Assembly (NCBI GenBank): GCA_029857855.1 | Contig: JAOUGG010000097.1 | Location: 1 to 7,691 of the forward strand | Direction: 5' to 3' | DNA: 7,691 nucleotides | Source: Acidimicrobiia bacterium | GTDB taxonomy: Bacteria; Actinomycetota; Acidimicrobiia; Acidimicrobiales; SZUA-35 | Shown: positions 5,622 to 7,691 of the stretch, piece after piece | How the letters are laid out: every line of letters begins with the position of its first letter | Position numbering within the stretch: position 1 is the first letter of the stretch | Notes under the pieces: model-generated | Seen by the model: the letters and a program-made list of their open reading frames with translations, nothing else | Told to the model about the DNA's origin: nothing | The model's database searches: none | Made by a program: the position numbers and the translations under genes

Positions 5622-6499
5622 GCGCAGCGGTGAACCGCCTCGACGGCGGCGAAGTTTCGGCTGAGACGGCTCCTCCCGTTTACCTACCGTCCCAACTGGA
5701 TCAGCTCGAACGCTACCGGCAGTGGGCCACGACACCGCTGAAGGTCGACCCTGTCCTGTCCGTGGTGATCCCGGCCTACAACGAAACCCAACGAATCCTT
5801 CCGACCATCGGAGCCGTCGTCTCACACGTCTGCAGCCTGGAGCCGTCCTGGGAGCTGATCATCAGTGACGACGGGAGCAGCGACGGAACCCGTCGTATTG
5901 TTCGCGAGCTCGGTCTGGTCAACCTGAAGGTGATCGAGACACCAACCAACACCGGAAAAGGTGGAGCGGTACGACGCGGGGTGCAGGCAGCGCGTGGTGA
6001 GTTCATACTCTTCGCCGACGCCGATCAGGCGACACCGATCGAGCAGCTGGAGCTTCTCCTCGGCCCCGTGAAGACCGGCGAGGCCGACATCGCCGTCGGA
6101 TCTCGCCGGGCCGGAGGTGCCGACGTCCGGGGACGATCGCTCGGCCGCCGCATCCTCTCGGACGGCTTGCGTCGACTCGTGAAGCTTGGATTCGGTCTCT
6201 CCCACGGGGACACGCAGTGCGGCTTCAAACTGTTCAGCCGGGACGCGGCCGAACGGCTTTTCGCCGTTCAGCGAATCGACGGCTTCTCGTTCGACCTCGA
6301 GCTCCTGTACATCGCCAGTCGCCTGGGACTTCGAGTGGTCGATGTTCCGGTGAGGTGGTTCGACTCACCAGGGTCGACCGTCAACGGTGGACGTGACACC
6401 CTGCTCTTCCTTGTCGACCTGGGCCGAATTCGTCTGAACGAAGCGCTCGGTCGATATCGCGACCCAGGCCACTGCCGGAGAAACCGGGAAGGAACGTGA
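5618..6499 (+). CDS. GT2 glycosyltransferase, dolichyl/polyprenyl-phosphate glucosyltransferase-like (Alg5/DPG synthase type)
   Basis: A 293-residue GT-A enzyme that probably moves a hexose from a nucleotide sugar onto a polyprenyl phosphate at the inner face of the membrane. Motifs in order: LSVVIPAYNE, DDGSSDGT (from Asp84), NTGKGGAVRRGV, the metal/donor motif FADADQATP (Asp134, Asp136), AVGSRR, the subfamily hallmark DTQCGFKLF (from Asp198), GFSFDLELLYIA and VPVRWFDSPGSTV. The DTQCGFKLF and WxDSPGSxV motifs separate this group from general GT2 enzymes. No membrane helix is evident. The first ~40 residues, before LSVVIP, form a non-conserved extension. The ATG at 5618 overlaps the stop of the previous gene by four bases; the reading frame is open further upstream, but that part overlaps the GT4 gene out of frame and is not coding. 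Glucose is the usual family donor, but mannose or another hexose is possible. Confidence 0.88.
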   Translation: MSAAVNRLDGGEVSAETAPPVYLPSQLDQLERYRQWATTPLKVDPVLSVVIPAYNETQRILPTIGAVVSHVCSLEPSWELIISDDGSSDGTRRIVRELGLVNLKVIETPTNTGKGGAVRRGVQAARGEFILFADADQATPIEQLELLLGPVKTGEADIAVGSRRAGGADVRGRSLGRRILSDGLRRLVKLGFGLSHGDTQCGFKLFSRDAAERLFAVQRIDGFSFDLELLYIASRLGLRVVDVPVRWFDSPGSTVNGGRDTLLFLVDLGRIRLNEALGRYRDPGHCRRNREGT

Positions 6500-6501
6500 C
6501 C

Positions 6502-6840
6502 ATGCATCTCGAGATCCAGTCGGAACGGAACGGCAGCGGGGGCTCCGTGGTAGTTGCCGGACGGTTCGACGCCCACGAATCGGAACCGGTGCTGACCTCT
6601 TTGACAGCGCTTCTCGCCGACGGTGTGTTAACCATAGGCCTCGATCTCAGCAGGGTCGACTTCATCGATTCGACCGGGCTGGCCGTGCTGACCCGGGTCA
6701 TGAAAAGGGCTCGGGAGTCGGGAGGGGATCTGGTTCTCGTTGCCCCGTCCACACCGGTGCGGGTCATTCTGGAACTGACCGCGCTGGACAAGGCTTTTGT
6801 GGTCAGCGAGGTCGGCCCCGACATCGCCGTCGGCCACTGA
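6502..6840 (+). CDS. STAS-domain anti-sigma-factor antagonist (SpoIIAA/RsbV-like)
   Basis: A 112-residue single STAS domain, the standard length for RsbV or SpoIIAA. The beta strand VVVAGRFDAHESE is followed by LDLSRVDFIDSTGLAVL, with Ser57 in the DSTG motif at the position phosphorylated by an RsbW/SpoIIAB-type kinase, then DLVLVAPS and VRVILELTALDKAF. In its dephosphorylated form such a protein binds the anti-sigma kinase and frees its partner. The ATG at 6502 is favoured by GGGAAGGA (6486-6493) eight bases upstream; the GTG at 6496 is too close to that site. It lies two bases after the GT2 gene and eight bases before the phosphatase, so it is very likely in the same transcript. It holds the only in-frame TTA codon I found in the window (Leu43, 6628-6630). 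The actual partner, a sigma factor or another target, is unknown. Confidence 0.9.
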   Translation: MHLEIQSERNGSGGSVVVAGRFDAHESEPVLTSLTALLADGVLTIGLDLSRVDFIDSTGLAVLTRVMKRARESGGDLVLVAPSTPVRVILELTALDKAFVVSEVGPDIAVGH

Positions 6841-6848
6841 GCCCGGGG

Positions 6849-7691
6849 ATGCACGCCAAGCCATCGGTTGCGGCAGGCGATCGGATGCCCGCCGCGTTCG
6901 AACGGCTGCGGGAGGATTTGGTGGAACTGTCGCAGGTCTGGATCGAGTCCGGGGCCGAGTCGGTGCTCATCGACGACGGCAACGGCTGCCACACCGTAGC
7001 CGGTTCGGCAACGTCCGACTCGAACCGCCTTGTGGCCACGCTCCACGCCTTCGATCCTCCGGCCCGACTGATCGTGGCCGGTATCGACTCCGAAAACGCC
7101 CGATCTCGTCTTGAAGCCGACGCTCGACTCCTGGACGGACTCGTCGTCGCCCGAACCCGGCTGTCCAATACGACGGCGGCATTGGTCGAGGCGAACGACC
7201 AGGCTCTGGCCTTCTACCACTTGGCGACGGGCACGAGTTCCTCGCTCAGCGTCGCCGATATCGTCGACCACCTGGCCGAGGAGGCTCGAGGGTTGACGGG
7301 CGCGCCGGCGGTTGCGATCTGTGTTCCCCCGTTGGCCGACACGTTGTGCGGTGACCGCGAGTTCGCTCGAGTCCTCGTTGATCTGGTTCGTGACGGCGTG
7401 GGGACGGAATCCGGAATGGTCCGCCGGCACTCGAGCGGTCTGAACCACGACGTACTGATCGTACCCATCGGCCACGAGCAGCCGGGGCGGCTCATCCTGG
7501 CCGGCCCGGCCGGAGGCCGCATCCACACCCCTACCCAGAAACTGGCGGCTGCCATCGCCGGGCATCTTGGCGGGCTCTTGAAGCTGGCCAGGACCCATCA
7601 ACGGGAACTGGCCGATGCCAGGCTGCGCCATGACGTGGAGGCGGCGTCGATGCTGGCCGGCCAGGTTCTGCCTCGGAGATCACCCACGGTT
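6849..7691 (+). CDS. RsbU/SpoIIE-type phosphatase with GAF-like domain, N-terminal 281 codons, 3' end outside window
   Basis: The frame is open to the end of the window without a stop; catalytic parts lie beyond. Residues ~13-95 form an unassigned N-terminal region (AAFERLREDLVEL, then SVLIDDGNGCHTVAG). A predicted helical linker (LEADARLLDGLVVARTRL) follows. Residues ~121-245 look like a GAF-type sensor (FYHLATGTSSSLSVADIVD, DVLIVPIGHEQPGRLILAG). Then comes a helix and DVEAASMLAGQVLPRRSP, which matches the segment that precedes the PP2C phosphatase domain in RsbU-like proteins (E-A-x-x-(I/V)-Q-x-x-L-L-P-R). Such enzymes dephosphorylate a STAS antagonist, and one lies just upstream, making it the natural substrate. 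The ATG at 6849 has no good ribosome binding site and may depend on coupling to the STAS gene; ATG 6885 is an alternative. The phosphatase assignment rests on the linker and context because no catalytic Asp is visible yet. Confidence 0.75.
   Translation, partial: MHAKPSVAAGDRMPAAFERLREDLVELSQVWIESGAESVLIDDGNGCHTVAGSATSDSNRLVATLHAFDPPARLIVAGIDSENARSRLEADARLLDGLVVARTRLSNTTAALVEANDQALAFYHLATGTSSSLSVADIVDHLAEEARGLTGAPAVAICVPPLADTLCGDREFARVLVDLVRDGVGTESGMVRRHSSGLNHDVLIVPIGHEQPGRLILAGPAGGRIHTPTQKLAAAIAGHLGGLLKLARTHQRELADARLRHDVEAASMLAGQVLPRRSPTV

Noticed and set aside
6381..7631. Long minus-strand open frame of 416 codons opposite the STAS and phosphatase genes
   Set aside because: Its translation is rich in Arg, Gly and Gln with no recognisable domain, while the plus strand encodes clear STAS and GAF/RsbU features. 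It is a shadow of GC-rich third positions.

Overview
The window is high-GC DNA with dense, short-spaced genes, frequent GTG/TTG start options and an ATGA stop/start overlap. Together with an actinobacterial-style pair of citrate synthase paralogues, this points to an Actinomycetota chromosome, possibly Acidimicrobiia. That placement is inferred from gene style only; there is no rRNA or marker gene. No tRNA, rRNA, CRISPR array, insertion sequence or phage gene was seen.

Left part (1-4310), acyl-CoA and central carbon metabolism. The window opens inside a membrane fatty acid desaturase (1-540, + strand, only the C-terminal part). It converges on a citrate synthase read from the minus strand (583-1737). 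Divergent from that enzyme is a second citrate-synthase-like protein carrying an N-terminal MerR/excisionase-type helix-turn-helix (1834-3108, +). The 96 bases between the two starts hold a 24-bp near-perfect palindrome centred on TTGATCAA. It lies over a good promoter for the plain citrate synthase (TTGACA, 17 bases, TATCAA). An acyl-CoA dehydrogenase follows (3195-4310, +).

Middle (4311-4418). This 108-base gap holds three successive inverted repeats. It separates the metabolic genes from a new transcription unit and could hold a terminator and a structured leader.

Right part (4419-7691, +), a tightly packed set of four genes: a GT4-like GT-B glycosyltransferase, a GT2 dolichyl-phosphate-glucosyltransferase-like enzyme (ATGA overlap), a small STAS anti-sigma-factor-antagonist protein (2-base gap), and the N-terminal 281 codons of a GAF-containing RsbU/SpoIIE-type phosphatase (8-base gap, running off the window). 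The layout suggests that surface or exopolysaccharide synthesis is co-expressed with a partner-switching module: the phosphatase would dephosphorylate the STAS protein, which would then release a sigma factor or another partner. The matching kinase is not in the window.

The most interesting points are the DNA-binding citrate synthase that keeps its catalytic residues next to a paralogue with Glu at the catalytic Asp position, the shared palindromic promoter region between them, and the glycosyltransferase/partner-switch operon.
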